Part shown: piece by piece, positions 1 through 11,445 of the stretch
Layout: each line of letters starts with the position of its first letter
Numbering within the stretch: the stretch's first letter is position 1
Source of the DNA: Lasiosphaeris hirsuta
Taxonomy: Eukaryota > Ascomycota > Sordariomycetes > Sordariales > Lasiosphaeriaceae
DNA: 64,000 nt
Assembly: GCA_030549175.1 (NCBI GenBank)
Contig: JAUKUA010000001.1
Span: 806,001-870,000 of the forward strand
Reading direction: 5' to 3'
Program-made: the position numbers and the translations under genes
Notes under the pieces: model-generated
The model's input: only the letters and a program-made list of their open reading frames with translations
Database searches by the model: none
Told to the model about the DNA's origin: nothing

Positions 1-1
1 G

Positions 2-121
2 GCCGTCGCCAAGACCGATGCTGAGGGCAATCCCCTCCCGCCCAGGCGCACGATCAAGGAAAGGAAGCCTCGGGGCCCCAAGGATTTGGACGCCGAAATA
101 ATGAACCAGCTATTGGGGTAG
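2..121 (+). CDS. C-terminal end of an unidentified protein (partial)
   Basis: Frame 2 is open from the left edge of the window to a TAG at 119-121, giving about 39 residues rich in Lys, Arg and Pro with a charged core around RRTIKERKPRGPKDLDAE and a short hydrophobic tail (NQLLG). The codons are GC-rich like those of the neighbouring genes, which supports real coding. The rest of the gene lies outside the window. The basic, low-complexity character with a final acidic-hydrophobic motif would suit a nucleic-acid-associated protein, but this is inference and I do not recognise the family. Confidence 0.6.
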   Translation, partial: AVAKTDAEGNPLPPRRTIKERKPRGPKDLDAEIMNQLLG

Positions 122-795
122 AAGCACGAAAAGTTCCCACCGCCGTCGTTGGAAATATATTGTAGCACACAGAAACTCTGTAGATTTGTACAACATGTAA
201 TATCTTAACGTTTGTTTCTCGACCGTAAGTCTGACATGTGCTAACCAGCCACACAAAGCTTTGGGAATAGCTCAGCTGTCGGCAAGATGGCCATGGCCCT
301 CGGGAATTAGCATGGTTCTCGAAAGGTCAGGTATTGGAAACACTATCACTGGTATTCACATCATCCGCACCCCGATCTGCCAGGGAAAGTCTATCCCTTG
401 AGGCGAATAAAGACGATATTCTCTGGCGCACATCGCCAAATTCGTCACGTTTCGTCGTTCGGCCAATACCACGAGAGAGTACAACACCTAAGAATTACAT
501 TCAGCGCAATCATCACCTCACGTCAAGGCATCAAGAAGGAATGTTTTTAGGGAATCCTTATTTGTGTTCACTTCTTGGAGACTCTATTTTGTACTAAAGC
601 ACATGGTGAGAAGTTTTGATTCGCAGAAAACCCAGACCATTTCCTCTCAGATATGTGCCCCAAACAAAACAGCCCAGTGCTCATGCAAAGCAAGGAAATT
701 TGACGGTCGTAAGATACCTGATACGATCCCATCGATGAGCTGGACCCTTCCTGGTTGCCCATACATTAAATTGTTATTGATGTAACAAGAAGCAT
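122..795. other. Convergent intergenic region, 3' ends of two genes
   Basis: Two genes end towards each other here: the partial plus-strand gene and the minus-strand EF-1alpha gene. The stretch is AT-richer than the flanking coding DNA and should hold both 3' untranslated regions and poly(A) sites. Short open frames on both strands show no protein-like composition. I see no RNA gene or repeat. Confidence 0.6.
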
Positions 796-2740
796 TTACT
801 TCTTGCCACCAGCCTTGGCAGCGGACTTGGTAACCTTACCAGTACCGGCGGCAGCCTTCTCGACGGCCTTGATGACACCGACGGCGACGGTTTGACGCAT
901 GTCGCGGACGGCGAAGCGGCCGAGAGGGGGGTAGTCGGTGAAAGCCTCAACGCACATGGGCTTGGACGGGATCATCTTGACGATGGCGGCGTCACCGGAC
1001 TTGATGAACTTGGGCGTGCTCTCAACCGACTTGCCGGTACGGCGGTCGATCTTCTCGATGAGCTCGGCGAACTTGCAAGCAATGTGGGCCGTGTGGCAAT
1101 CAAGGACCGGGGCGTAACCAGCACCAACCTGACCGGGGTGGTTCAGGACGATGACCTGGGCGGTGAAAGAAGCGGCGCCAAGAGGGGGGTCGTTCTTGGA
1201 GTCACCGGCGACGTTGCCACGACGAATCTCCTTGACGGAGACGTTCTTGACGTTGAAGCCGACGTTGTCACCAGGGAGACCCTGGGTGAGCTGCTCGTGG
1301 TGCATCTCGACGGACTTGACTTCCGTAGTGACGTTGGCAGGAGCGAAGGTGATAACCATACCGGGCTTGAGGATACCAGTCTCGATACGGCCGACCGGCA
1401 CAGTTCCAATACCGCCGATCTTGTAGACATCCTGGAGGGGAAGACGGAGAGGCTTGTCGGTGGGGCGCTTGGGCTGCTCAATGGCATCGATAGCATCGAG
1501 GAGGGTCTTGCCGGTAGACTTGCCAGCCTTGGTCTCCTTCTCCCAGCCCTTGTACCAGGGGCAGTTGGGGGAAGCCTCAATCATGTTGTCGCCGTTGAAA
1601 CCCGAGATGGGGACAAAGGCAACAGTCTTGGGGTTGTAGCCGACCTTCTTGATGAAGTTGGTCGTCTCCTTGATGATCTCGTTGAAGCGAGCCTCGGACC
1701 ACTTGGCGGTGTCCATCTTGTTGATGGCGACGATGAGCTGCTTGACACCGAGGGTGTAGGCGAGCAGAGCGTGCTCACGAGTCTGGCCATCCTTGGAGAT
1801 ACCAGCCTCGAACTCACCAGTGCCGGCGGCAATGATGAGAATGGCGCAATCAGCCTGGGAAGTACCAGTGATCATGTTCTTGATGAAATCACGATGTCCG
1901 GGGGCATCTGCAAGCAGGACATGCATTAGCAGGGGTCAGAAGCAGGCGCATGGAGTGCAGGGGACGTACCAATGACAGTGACGAAGTACTTGGGGGTCTC
2001 GAACTTCCAGAGAGCGATATCAATGGTGATACCACGCTCGCGCTCGGCCTTGAGCTTGTCAAGAACCCAGGCATACTTGAAGGAGCCCTTTCCGAGCTCA
2101 GCAGCTTCCTATTGTTCAGGATGTCAGTACATCTGTCTGCTGACTGCAATGGTGATGTCTCGAATGTTGATGTCGCATTGCGGGTTGTTGGCCCGTGCGC
2201 AGAGAATTTTTTGCTATCTGCACATTTTGTGTGCCCCTCCCCCACCAAGATAAGAGGAGGGGCAAGCCACAAAGGCGGATCGGCGGGGAAAATGGATGGT
2301 GCCAGGCAGAAATGGATATATTCTGATGGCTTGGAATTGATAGGAAAATGTTTGTGAGACGATGATTCAAAGGGATGGACTAACCTTCTCGAACTTCTCG
2401 ATGGTACGAGTGTCGATGCCACCGCACTTGTAGATCAAGTGACCGGTCTGTGAATGGTTGTCAGCTTGTTGTTTATTTGATGAGTAGCCTACGCGACCAT
2501 GGGATCGCGCGTGCCAGAGGAGGGGTCATGATGCTTACCGTGGTGGACTTTCCGGAGTCGACGTGGCCGATGACGACCACGTTGATATGAGGCTTGTCGT
2601 CCTTACTGTGAGACGGTCAGCGACATACTTGATGGAGCGGCGAGATCGCGAAGCAGACTGCGAAACCCTGCGCGAGAAGGCGCGCAGGAAGGCGCTTAGC
2701 TTGCCCCGCGATACTGGAAGATGATGATGACTTACCCCAT
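796..2740 (-). CDS. tef1: Translation elongation factor 1-alpha (eEF1A)
   Basis: GTPase that delivers aminoacyl-tRNA to the ribosomal A site in the cytosol. Five coding exons read on the minus strand: 2740-2736 (ATGGG only), 2605-2539, 2447-2385, 2108-1970 and 1907-796, giving 461 residues, the usual length. The start reads [21 protein letters not shown]-domain motifs are visible: GHVDSGKST (P-loop, crossing the end of exon 2), DAPGHRDF (G3, first codon split by the last intron) and NKMD (G4). Exon 5 carries the rest of the G domain and both beta-barrel domains and ends in a Lys-rich tail ([10 protein letters not shown]). All introns are GT-AG. Codon use is strongly biased to C/G-ending codons, as in highly expressed fungal genes. 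The first coding exon is only 5 nt, so simple ORF searches miss the true N terminus. Confidence 0.97.
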
Positions 2741-2795
2741 TTTGATGGTTTTGAGGATTTGTGATTAGGTTGTGTGACTGGCGACTTGCGCTTGA

Positions 2796-2990
2796 CTGGG
2801 GATGATGTTAGAGAAGAGAGTGACGAAGATCGCAGGATGTTGCGAGAAGGGAAGAGGGGAGAGGTGAGAACGCACTCTTGAAAGTGGCAGGTGATTGCTC
2901 GAATCAGGTATGCCGACAAAGAAGGAAGAAGGAGAGCAGGGCAGAGTTGAGGAGGAGGGGTTGAAGTTTTTATGCCTATCTGTGGAGGGG
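2796..2990 (-). promoter_or_regulatory. Probable EF-1alpha core promoter and 5' leader
   Basis: Upstream of the EF-1alpha start the coding strand is strongly CT-rich (plus-strand GA runs about 2810-2890), typical of highly transcribed fungal genes. A TATA-like CATAAAAAC lies at about 2966-2975 on the minus strand, some 230 nt before the ATG. Within the leader a GTGCGT donor (first base 2875), a CTCTAAC branch-like motif near 2810 and a CCCAG acceptor (last base 2796) outline a possible 80-nt intron in the 5' untranslated region. The pieces are visible in the sequence; their use is inferred. Confidence 0.4.
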
Positions 2991-5431
2991 CGACGTGCTT
3001 TGGTGGGGTACTGACAACCATTCACTTGCAACACAAAAAATCAACCAAAGTGGGGCAGCCAGAACCTAGCCCTCATGGAAATTTCTCTGCCGCGCCTTGC
3101 CGCCCCGCAGCAGGCTGCGCGCTCGAAAGCTCGAAGGTACCCTTTTAATCCTTCCAAAGTACTCTCAGAACTGTGCAATTTTGGGGCAATTAATTCCACA
3201 ATAATTGCAGGCCTATTTAATCGACGCTTTTGCTGCTGCTAGAGCTGCATCGCGATTATAGCTACTGGTTTGCACCGGTTGTGAGGACAAGTGGGAGCTT
3301 GGTCCTTGATGTGCCCCTCGCCAAGGCTCTCTGACATCAGTCGCGAACCCCTCCAATGCCAATCCCTTGGGAGCCCCTCTTCTTGATGCTTGACTTGAGA
3401 CAACGCGTCCACGGCGATGCGACCCCAAATCGAAAGGGTACATGCGTAAAGATAGATAGATACATGTATCAATGGGCTGGTGCAGGTTTGGGCTCTCCTT
3501 AGTGCATCTTGTCTCCAGCCCAACCTCGAAGATACCAGGGATGATGCATCTGGAGCGAGAACTCCTGCTCTCGGTGCGGCGTGAGTCACTACGGTCATTC
3601 GCCCCTCACCTCACTTGCGCTGCCGTGGCACACACAACAAGTGTTGCTTTTCCAGGGGTTTGGCTTGAACTTTCCGACAATATTCAGCTGCATTTGACCC
3701 AACAAACCGTCCTAGAAACGCTCACCTTGGCTTCTCGCAAACACTGGCACCCCACGAGCCTTTTTTTTTTTTTTTCATCTCAGACGACGCGATTGAGGGG
3801 TAGCAAAGCAATTGCGCTTGGCAGCGCAGTATGCCCTAGCACGAATGCGTACATCACTTGCATTTGCCCAGCCCAATGGAAACGCCAGCTCGCCGTTTCA
3901 TCGAGGCCGATGTGAGACCAATAGTGGGATGAAGGCATTGCATCTCGATGCCGGTTCCGGATCCCTGTCAGCGCTTCGAACGGCGCCTTGCATAAGTCCC
4001 AGCGAGCTGTCCAACGGCTCAATTGGGGAAGGGTTAGGGCTCTCATCCTGGACCTGTCAATGTCTGGTCTGATGGAGCTGTTCTGGAGCTGTCTTTGAAA
4101 GCAAAAAACTGTGATTTTGCGCCAAGCTTTGGCAGGAGCTGTCAAGCTTCTCAAGCAACCATGCCTCCCACGCCGGGGGACCCATGAGTGACGAAAGCCT
4201 CGTGGGGGACAGACAAAAAAGCGAGCTCTTGAATTGCGGTCCCAGCGTTTCCACCGCTCCCAGAATCGCCCAGCCAATGTGTTCCCTTCCCGTTGGCGAT
4301 CCACTCGAGGCGTAGGGCGACAAGAGCGGATCCTTGAGACGGGGTCTGTTACTCGCGACGCTGGCCGGGTTAGTCGAGCCGTTTTCTATAAACGCCATCG
4401 GCCGCTGCTCGGTGGTATCTGGAAGAATGTAAACCCCAATTGCCAATTCCTTCCTTTCTAGCAGAAGATCACCATGTCCGCACTTCGAGGCGTCTTCCAC
4501 CCGTCTATCCTCAATCATGACATCTTTGTGCTGTGGTTTGCTGCGCCAAGTAGATACGACATGCAAACAGAGATCCCTCGTAGCTGCCAGGTCGTTGGTC
4601 AGGCCACTGCCAGGGATAACTTGCACACTTAGACATGTTGGAAATACCGATGTATCCATATATAGATTTCACAGTCCATCTTTTGTCCCTCTTTTCTCAG
4701 GATGTTGTTATCAGCCGTGGATATAATAACCCTGCATACTCCCCGCTGGGGGGACAACCGCCCCTTCTGCTCCAGTTGAGGAACTGAAAAATAAAATTCA
4801 TGCTCTCATCAGCCATGTTTTTACTCAGATGGGAAGTATCCTTCTAAACTCATCCCAGCATTCTTCTGTTTGTTGAGCCAGGTTATGTCTATATGTGGGA
4901 CTGTTGAAGCTCAGATTACCCTGCCCGGATGACCTAGCAGTATCAGGATGATCTACAAATGTGAAATATGTTGGCCCTTGACTTGTGTACAAAATGGTCA
5001 GATGCCACGGACCGAGCTTGCGAGAACAAAGGCTTCAGCGAGTGAGTCAGGAACCTAGTATTCCCGGTGTGACGTGTCTCGCACAAAGGGGAAAGGGATC
5101 AATGGTCGTCGAGCGCTCGCATGAGGGTGCCTGGCGCTGAGAAAGGTAAACCTCTATCATCAAGAGGGGTAATTATGTCCGACATCACAGCAGGATCAAG
5201 AACTCTCGGGTCTCTTACGATTATACACTCGTCAAACAATGTCACAGCCAGCCACCCATCTCAGAATAACATCAGGTTCGTATGGTCGTATATCTCGTGC
5301 CTGGCAACTCTCGACCAAACCAAAGCCTTCCTCCCAACTCCAGCGCATTGTTTTGACGCCCAAGCAAACGCGATCCAATCCCCTCCCCCTCCCCAACTCT
5401 AACCAAACCCCCTCCAGCAATCTCTAGAAAT
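2991..5431. other. Intergenic DNA, no supported gene
   Basis: About 2.4 kb between the EF-1alpha promoter and the 3' end of the phosphoserine phosphatase gene. It contains a run of 15 T at 3761-3775. Open frames of up to 200 codons occur (for example minus strand 4057-4659), but they have no recognisable motif, mixed composition and no plausible splice partners. No tRNA-like or repeated element was seen. Confidence 0.5.
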
Positions 5432-6898
5432 TCAAGCAGTAAGGGTATGCACCTCCTCATCTGTAAAACCAAGTAGGTACAGGAGATCCGATATGCTCTC
5501 CCCATTCAGCCTCGCCCCGGCCTCCATCTGCACGAGCGGCTTCGCGTTCCACGCAACTCCCAAACCCGCGGCCTCCATCATGAGCAAGTCATTGGCGCCG
5601 TCGCCGACGGCGACGACCTGCTCCAGCGCAATACCCTCCTTGGCCGCAATCTCAATCAACAACTCGCGCTTGCGAACCGCACCGACAATAGTCCCCTTCA
5701 CCTCGCCAGTCAACCGACCGGTAGCTTCGTCGATGACCACCTCGTTGGCGTACGCATAGTCAAGTCCCAGTGAGCCAGCGAGCCAGCTTGTTAGGGGCAG
5801 GAAGCCGCCTGAAAGCACGGCCGTCTTGACACCGAGACGTTTGAGGGCGCGCAGCAGCGGGCGCACGCCGTTGGTAACGTCGAGGACGGCGCGGAGCCGA
5901 GTGAAGATGTCGGCGGACAAGCCGGTGAGCAGCTCGACGCGAGCGCGGAAGGCGCCCTCAAACTCGAGCTCGCCAAGCATGGCGCGGTGCGTGATGTCGG
6001 CGACGCGTGCGGCCAGGTCGGGCGGGTCCTTGATTGTTGCTGCTAGCAGATCGATGACCTCCTGCGTGATCAGGGTACTGTCCATATCGAAGACGACGAG
6101 CCGCGGGTACCGCCTCCACAGTGTGTCGGCGCGCAGTGCCACATCCACGTTCCACTCGCGTTCAAAGCTGTAGATGAGCTCATGCTTGCGCAAGTCGTCG
6201 AGTGAGAGGTAGTCTGGTGACGGCAGCGGCGAGAGTGTCAGCTCTACTACCTGCGGATGGTGGTCAGGGGCGGCACCGAGCTTGAGGCAGCGGTGAGCCG
6301 ATGTCAGGTCGTTCGAGCCGGGTGGCAGGGGAAAGCTCGACATGAGGTGGAGGAACGAGGTGATGCACATGGGCGAGATGTAGGAGCCGTAGATGTGGTC
6401 GAGCGGGTCGGGGCCGGAGGTGGGCGGCTCGAGCGGAAAGGTGTCAAGACTGCTGCTCGGGCCTAGGTTCGCGGAGATGTCGGAGTCAGCGCCAGCCAGC
6501 TTTGGCGACTGGCCGGCTTGAGGGGAGGGCACCTTCTGAGGAGAATGGACATCGTTCGAGACGCGGGGGGTCGACTTGTAGAAGAGTGTCGCAACCAGCC
6601 GCTCCGAGCTAGTCCCTGGTGCCGGGGTGCAGTTTGGATGCGACAGCTCGTGGCTCACGCCGCTCTCGACAATCCTGGGCGGATTGTCGGGTGAGGGGAT
6701 GCCATTGAAGGGCGATATCTGCCTCGGGGCTGAGATTTGGGTGGCTTGGATGTCTTCAACAACCGTGTCAATGCCGTAGTGGTTCTCGGGCTTGTTGGGC
6801 GGGCGGTACTGCTGGTGTTCCTGGAGGAACGAGCTGCTTCTCATAGACGGGGTCAACGAGGGCCGGCCCTGCTTTTGAGGGGAGCCTTCGTCGGCCAT
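5432..6898 (-). CDS. SER2: Phosphoserine phosphatase
   Basis: HAD-superfamily enzyme that hydrolyses O-phosphoserine to serine, the last step of the phosphorylated serine pathway in the cytosol. A single exon encodes 488 residues. The ATG at 6898 (MADEGSPQKQ) is chosen because the upstream part of the same frame (to 7207) looks non-coding. The catalytic core is in the C-terminal half: motif I FDMDSTLI with the nucleophile and acid/base aspartates, motif II as the Ser in VLSGGF, and motif IV VGDGANDLLM. The cap region lies between motifs I and II. Roughly the first 130 residues are Ser/Pro-rich and probably disordered, followed by a segment (about 155-250) ahead of the catalytic domain. Yeast Ser2 is about 309 residues, so this fungal version carries a long N-terminal extension of unknown role. 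Confidence 0.95.
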   Translation of the reverse strand: MADEGSPQKQGRPSLTPSMRSSSFLQEHQQYRPPNKPENHYGIDTVVEDIQATQISAPRQISPFNGIPSPDNPPRIVESGVSHELSHPNCTPAPGTSSERLVATLFYKSTPRVSNDVHSPQKVPSPQAGQSPKLAGADSDISANLGPSSSLDTFPLEPPTSGPDPLDHIYGSYISPMCITSFLHLMSSFPLPPGSNDLTSAHRCLKLGAAPDHHPQVVELTLSPLPSPDYLSLDDLRKHELIYSFEREWNVDVALRADTLWRRYPRLVVFDMDSTLITQEVIDLLAATIKDPPDLAARVADITHRAMLGELEFEGAFRARVELLTGLSADIFTRLRAVLDVTNGVRPLLRALKRLGVKTAVLSGGFLPLTSWLAGSLGLDYAYANEVVIDEATGRLTGEVKGTIVGAVRKRELLIEIAAKEGIALEQVVAVGDGANDLLMMEAAGLGVAWNAKPLVQMEAGARLNGESISDLLYLLGFTDEEVHTLTA

Positions 6899-9800
6899 GG
6901 CTGTAGCTGCGAGTTGATGTGCGGGGGTTGAATCGACCAGGCGCGCGGGACGGTGATCGGCGGTCGAGGTGCAGTCAATATAAACACTGAGACGGCGGGT
7001 CGGGAACGCTTTTCCACTTGTCTTTGCTAGGGTACTGGCAAGAAACGGCAAGAAGAGACACTGGCACCGTTGTGACTGTTCCTGAGAACGGTTTTTGAGG
7101 CTTTTGACCACTATGCCCCACCATAGCCGTTCAGACGGGAGTCTCGGCCGCCTCTGTACCCCACTACCGAGTACCCCATGGTGTGAGCATTTCTTTGTGC
7201 GATGCACTGCAACGTCACTGCCAATGGAAACCGCGGAGCCGGAACACTTTGTCCTGGACTTGCCTTGGAAGTCTCGCTCTCAAACTTGGAAACTCGAAAC
7301 AACTCCCCAGTATAGAGCATATGAATGCTTCCTTCCCAGCCCTCAGACGGCCCAACCCTTCGAAACATCCACCTATTGCAGACCATCCTAGTATTTACCC
7401 CGCATGTCCCTATCTCGAGTGCTCCTGTTCCCGGGGAGGACGGGGCAAAGTGGTGCCTCTTGAGCGTGACTCGCGGCTCTAAGCTGGATCTAGCGACGTT
7501 CTTGTCCATACTCTCAAAAGCCATTTGAGAAGTTCTCGCAACAACAAGTACCGGCAGCGCAGCGGTGGAAACGGAGATGGCTGCTACCCTGTGGCTGCGA
7601 ATATCTCTGTCAATATCATGAACTGCGACAATGGCCCGCCTCGAAACAAGCAGGTTTTGCGTGTGCTTTAATGCTGCTTTAATGGGCAGTTGTTCCGGTT
7701 CTTTTATCTGCCGTACAGAATTTCTAGAGAGGCTACTCGTTCGGTTTGCGCCGATTGGTTTATATCACCAGTGAGTTGAGGCTGTACCTACCACTCAGGG
7801 ACAAATGGAAACTTGAAGCTTTCGGTCTGATACGTTCTTCTCGGTATGTATTTTCCCCTGTCTTTTCACACAACGCTTCGAGGTAGGAGACGACCTTCTG
7901 AAATTCCCTGTCCTTTTCACTAGGCAAATCCGGCAGTGATCACGGTCATTGTCTGGCAAGCTAAGCATAGCTCTCGTGGAGTCTTAGGGTCTGAGTTTAA
8001 GTTGATGGTGCGCATGATTCCGGTCAGGATGCTGTGCATACATGGCTGTGTTGAACCCTCGGTGGGGTATCTCGAAGAACATGATGCCTGCGGTGAAGCA
8101 CCATACAGTTGCGAATTTCTGCTGCCCCTGTGTATGTCTCTTTGACGACAATACCGCCATGACTGTGTGCGATGATGACGATGGGCCATGACATAGAGCC
8201 CTACTAAATTGTCAGACAGACGTCACAACTCTCGCGGGATTCAAATTCGGTGGGTCATCTCTTGAGCTAAGATATACTAACACGTATTGGAATCTAAGTT
8301 GCACAGAAAGAGATGCTCTCGCGCAGCTACTTGCTCGACGATCCCGCCATAACCAGTCCAACAAATTCTCAGCCTGTGCCGTGATGCCTGTCTCGAGCGC
8401 GAGATGTTTCCTCGTGGCAGGGGAGAAGACCTCTCAAGCAGTGGACTTTTTCACCGATTTGATGATGGGACTTCCCAAGTGATAGTAGATACATTGATAG
8501 ATTGGAGGCTACATAGGGTAAGCTGAGGAAGGCGGAAAACGTTAGAAAGGGAACAGTATCTGCCATGGATTGCTCAAGCATGAGACACCAACATACAACC
8601 CGGAGCGAATATGGCCTTGTGATAGCAGCCAAACGTTTGAAGATTCCAATTTACCCTCCTCCGTGCAAGTGATTTACCCTTGAGTATTCTACTTTGAACC
8701 CCGATGAAGTCGCCAATAATAAATCACCTACACCCACCTCTTCACGTCGCATCATAACACCACGTATTAAAGTAAGATGGCAATATATTTACTAGTTGTA
8801 TAGTTAGACTGTTAGACGCATTTTCCCAAGTTGTTACTACGTGTCATAAATCTGGCTCAAGATCGACTTCGAGCCCCTATTTGCTGCCAAAGTATCCAGA
8901 CAGGGCGAGACCACAAGCACCGATTCGGGATCTACACTTACGACTCCATCGCTCTCTAGCCCACAAAAAGCCCAGCTCACCCCATAGCGAAAGGGCGACA
9001 ATACCTGAGCACGCTTACTGACTGCATGCATTTTCAGATCTGCCTAGGCAGCAGGGCAAGTTTGACCTCGGTAGTCATTTCACCACGTCACGCCAAACCT
9101 ACTCGGGACTTGCTTTTCATAGCTCTAAGGGTTTAGCGAGGCGATGAGGACTCAATGTTGATGTCTCAACAACGGGTCGTTGTGAAACAGGAAAATACCA
9201 GTCCAGCGTCGTTTGGAAGCTCTTACCTATCGGCCGAGTCAAGCAACTGAAGGTGTGATTGCAAAAGTGGAGACCTGAACGAGTTGATCGCCACTGCGGC
9301 AACCGTGACCGGGGGACGGCCTGCCATGATACGGGAATGCGCGGGCCCGAGATGTTGGAGGAGTGGACGGCCATGCCGGAAGGCTCCGGGCAGGTTTTGG
9401 AGCGGGGCCGGTATGCTGCGGGTGGTGAGGTATTCCAAAATTGGATACATGCATACCATCGGTGGACATCGATCGTAGGTTGCGCTGATTAAAAGGGGGA
9501 GGTCCGTCTCTCGGCCTCCTGTCATTAGTAAACCGATTACGATCGGGATCGTCCCCCCGCTTCCTTCGACAGCTATCGTGCCTAAATTTTTATGTAAGTT
9601 AATACGGCTCCTCACGAGGCTAGCGAACACACGTCTGGGCTGATGTCTTTTGGAAGTCAGCCCGCCATCGGTGACATCGTTCTCGTTTTCCCCCTGAACG
9701 CCTTCGGGGAAATCTGTGTAGCTTAGTCATCCCAGACGATTGATCTCGAACCTCCAAAGTTGCGGCAGCCGGGACGAATATGAACAGACAATTCAATGGT

Positions 9801-10515
9801 AGGCTGGTTGCTGAGCAGGTACCGGCACCGCCGTCGTTTCGATGATGAATTGTCGGCTGTCGGCGGCAGTCGGTGTTTGCCACAAGCGGTATGGCGACAC
9901 CACAAACCCCCACAGAATAGGCTGGGATTGGCCAATCGTAGCACGTCCTGATGTCGTGATCAGCCTCGAGGAAAACACCACCACTCCAGCCAAAGTTTGA
10001 CGTGCGTATCCCTGAGCATGCGGCCTTTGCGACAACCTCTGCTTCCTCAAGCCCGGCGTGGACTCCATATGTGTGCCACGAAGAGCCAATGCCAGGCCGC
10101 GGGCTCTTGGTCTGACTGCCTTCCCGTGCTCGCCAGGGCAATCGTAGACACAATAATGACTAATGCCGTCCCTTTAATACACGGGGACACACCTTGGTCC
10201 TCGCCTTTTCGCTCTTCTCTCCAGAATAGGGCCAGACTTGCGGAACACGGATATTGCTGCAAGACGCTCGACCCGGTTCCGATTGCTAAGGCAGACTCCC
10301 CCCATCCCACGAAACTGCCTCCCGCTCCTTTTATTACCCCCTCCCCATCCTCAACCTCCGTCTTCTTGGTCTTTCTCTTCTCAAGGAACAACCAATAATA
10401 CCTCGACGTCCCGTGCTCTTTCATCTTCTTCAACTTGTGTCGAGCCCCGCGTTTGTTTTTGCCACAGGTCAACCACAAGTCTCGTCCTCTGTTCAACACT
10501 CAAGACTCGCCCAAG
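6899..10515. other. Long divergent intergenic region between SER2 and PAPS reductase
   Basis: About 3.6 kb between two divergently transcribed genes, holding both promoters. The last 200 bases before the PAPS reductase start are rich in C and T, typical of a fungal leader. I looked for matches to the sulfur-regulator consensus ATGRYRYCAT and found no convincing one by eye. Open frames (for example minus 9620-10153, plus 9997-10398) have no recognisable domains. No repeat or RNA gene was seen. Confidence 0.45.
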
Positions 10516-11445
10516 ATGAATTCTCTTTCGCGGTCCCAATCGTCCTCCGGGTTCTCGTCGCCTCGGTCGCGCTCGATATCGGACGCCAAGATCGACGACA
10601 ACGCATCGGTCGACTCGGGCTTCAGCTTGGGCAACTCGTCCACACACAGCACCCCCCTCGTATCCTTCACTAAGGGCCACCTAAAGCACCTCAACAAGAC
10701 GCTCGAGAACATGCACCCCACAGACATCCTACGATTCTGCAAGGTGCTCTTCCCCAACCTCTACCAGACCACGGCCTTCGGGCTCACGGGGCTGGCTACC
10801 ATCGACATGCTCGCCAAGATCCAGGCCCAATCTCCCGGCTCGGCCAACACGGACCTCATCTTCCTTGACACGCTTTACCACTTCCAGGAGACGTATGAAC
10901 TTGTCGAGCGCGTCAAGGAGCGGTATAACGTGCGAGTGCACGTCTTCAAGCCAGCTGAGGTCGATACGGTGGCCCAGTTCGAGGAGATGTACGGCGAGAA
11001 GCTGTACGACATCTCAGCTGACCTGTACGACTGGGTAGCCAAAGTGGAACCGCAGCAGCGGGCGTACGGTGACCTAGGCGTGGCGGCGGTGTTGACGGGG
11101 CGGCGGCGGTCGCAGGGCGGCCAGCGCGGCGATATCCCCGTCATCGAGATCGACGAGGAGCGTGGTATTGTCAAGATCAACCCGCTTGTCAACTGGTCTT
11201 TTAAAGATGTCAAGAGCTACATTGATGAGCACAAGGTGCCGTACAATGCTTTGCTCGACCGCGGATACAAGTCGGTCGGCGACTGGCACTCGACCAGCCC
11301 CGTTGGTGAGGGCGAAGATGAGCGGGCTGGTCGGTGGAAGGGCCAGGAAAAGACCGAGTGCGGCATCCACAACAAGAAGAGCCGGTATGCCCAGTTCCTC
11401 GAGAACGCGGCGCGCGAGGAGGCACAGAAGGTCTCGGCTGCGTGA
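10516..11445 (+). CDS. met16: Phosphoadenosine phosphosulfate (PAPS) reductase
   Basis: Reduces PAPS to sulfite with thioredoxin as electron donor, in assimilatory sulfate reduction feeding cysteine and methionine synthesis. One exon encodes 309 residues. The ATG at 10516 (MNSLSRSQSS) is preferred over an in-frame ATG 27 codons upstream, because the extra residues look like leader. After a Ser-rich N-terminal tail of about 50 residues comes the adenine-nucleotide alpha-hydrolase fold (FGLTGLATIDML, LIFLDTLYHF, VLTGRRRSQGG). The catalytic KTECGIH motif lies near the C terminus. The cysteine pairs of the iron-sulfur APS reductases are absent, so PAPS rather than APS is the expected substrate (family knowledge). 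The neighbouring SER2 gene supplies serine, the carbon acceptor for sulfide, but nothing in the sequence shows co-regulation. Confidence 0.95.
   Translation: MNSLSRSQSSSGFSSPRSRSISDAKIDDNASVDSGFSLGNSSTHSTPLVSFTKGHLKHLNKTLENMHPTDILRFCKVLFPNLYQTTAFGLTGLATIDMLAKIQAQSPGSANTDLIFLDTLYHFQETYELVERVKERYNVRVHVFKPAEVDTVAQFEEMYGEKLYDISADLYDWVAKVEPQQRAYGDLGVAAVLTGRRRSQGGQRGDIPVIEIDEERGIVKINPLVNWSFKDVKSYIDEHKVPYNALLDRGYKSVGDWHSTSPVGEGEDERAGRWKGQEKTECGIHNKKSRYAQFLENAAREEAQKVSAA

Noticed and set aside
892..1929. 345-codon plus-strand open frame across the EF-1alpha gene
   Set aside because: It is exactly antisense to EF-1alpha exon 5 and is open because of strong third-position GC bias. The predicted protein is a Leu/Gly/Asp-rich shadow with no domain.
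4057..4659. 200-codon minus-strand open frame
   Set aside because: No motif, mixed composition and no plausible splice partners. Probably chance.
6899..7207. N-terminal extension of the phosphoserine phosphatase frame
   Set aside because: The 103 extra codons have leader-like, Cys/His/Arg-scattered composition, and the Met at 6898 starts a Ser/Pro-rich but regular N terminus.
9620..10153. 177-codon minus-strand open frame
   Set aside because: Overlaps other equally long frames, has no recognisable domain and lies in a probable promoter.
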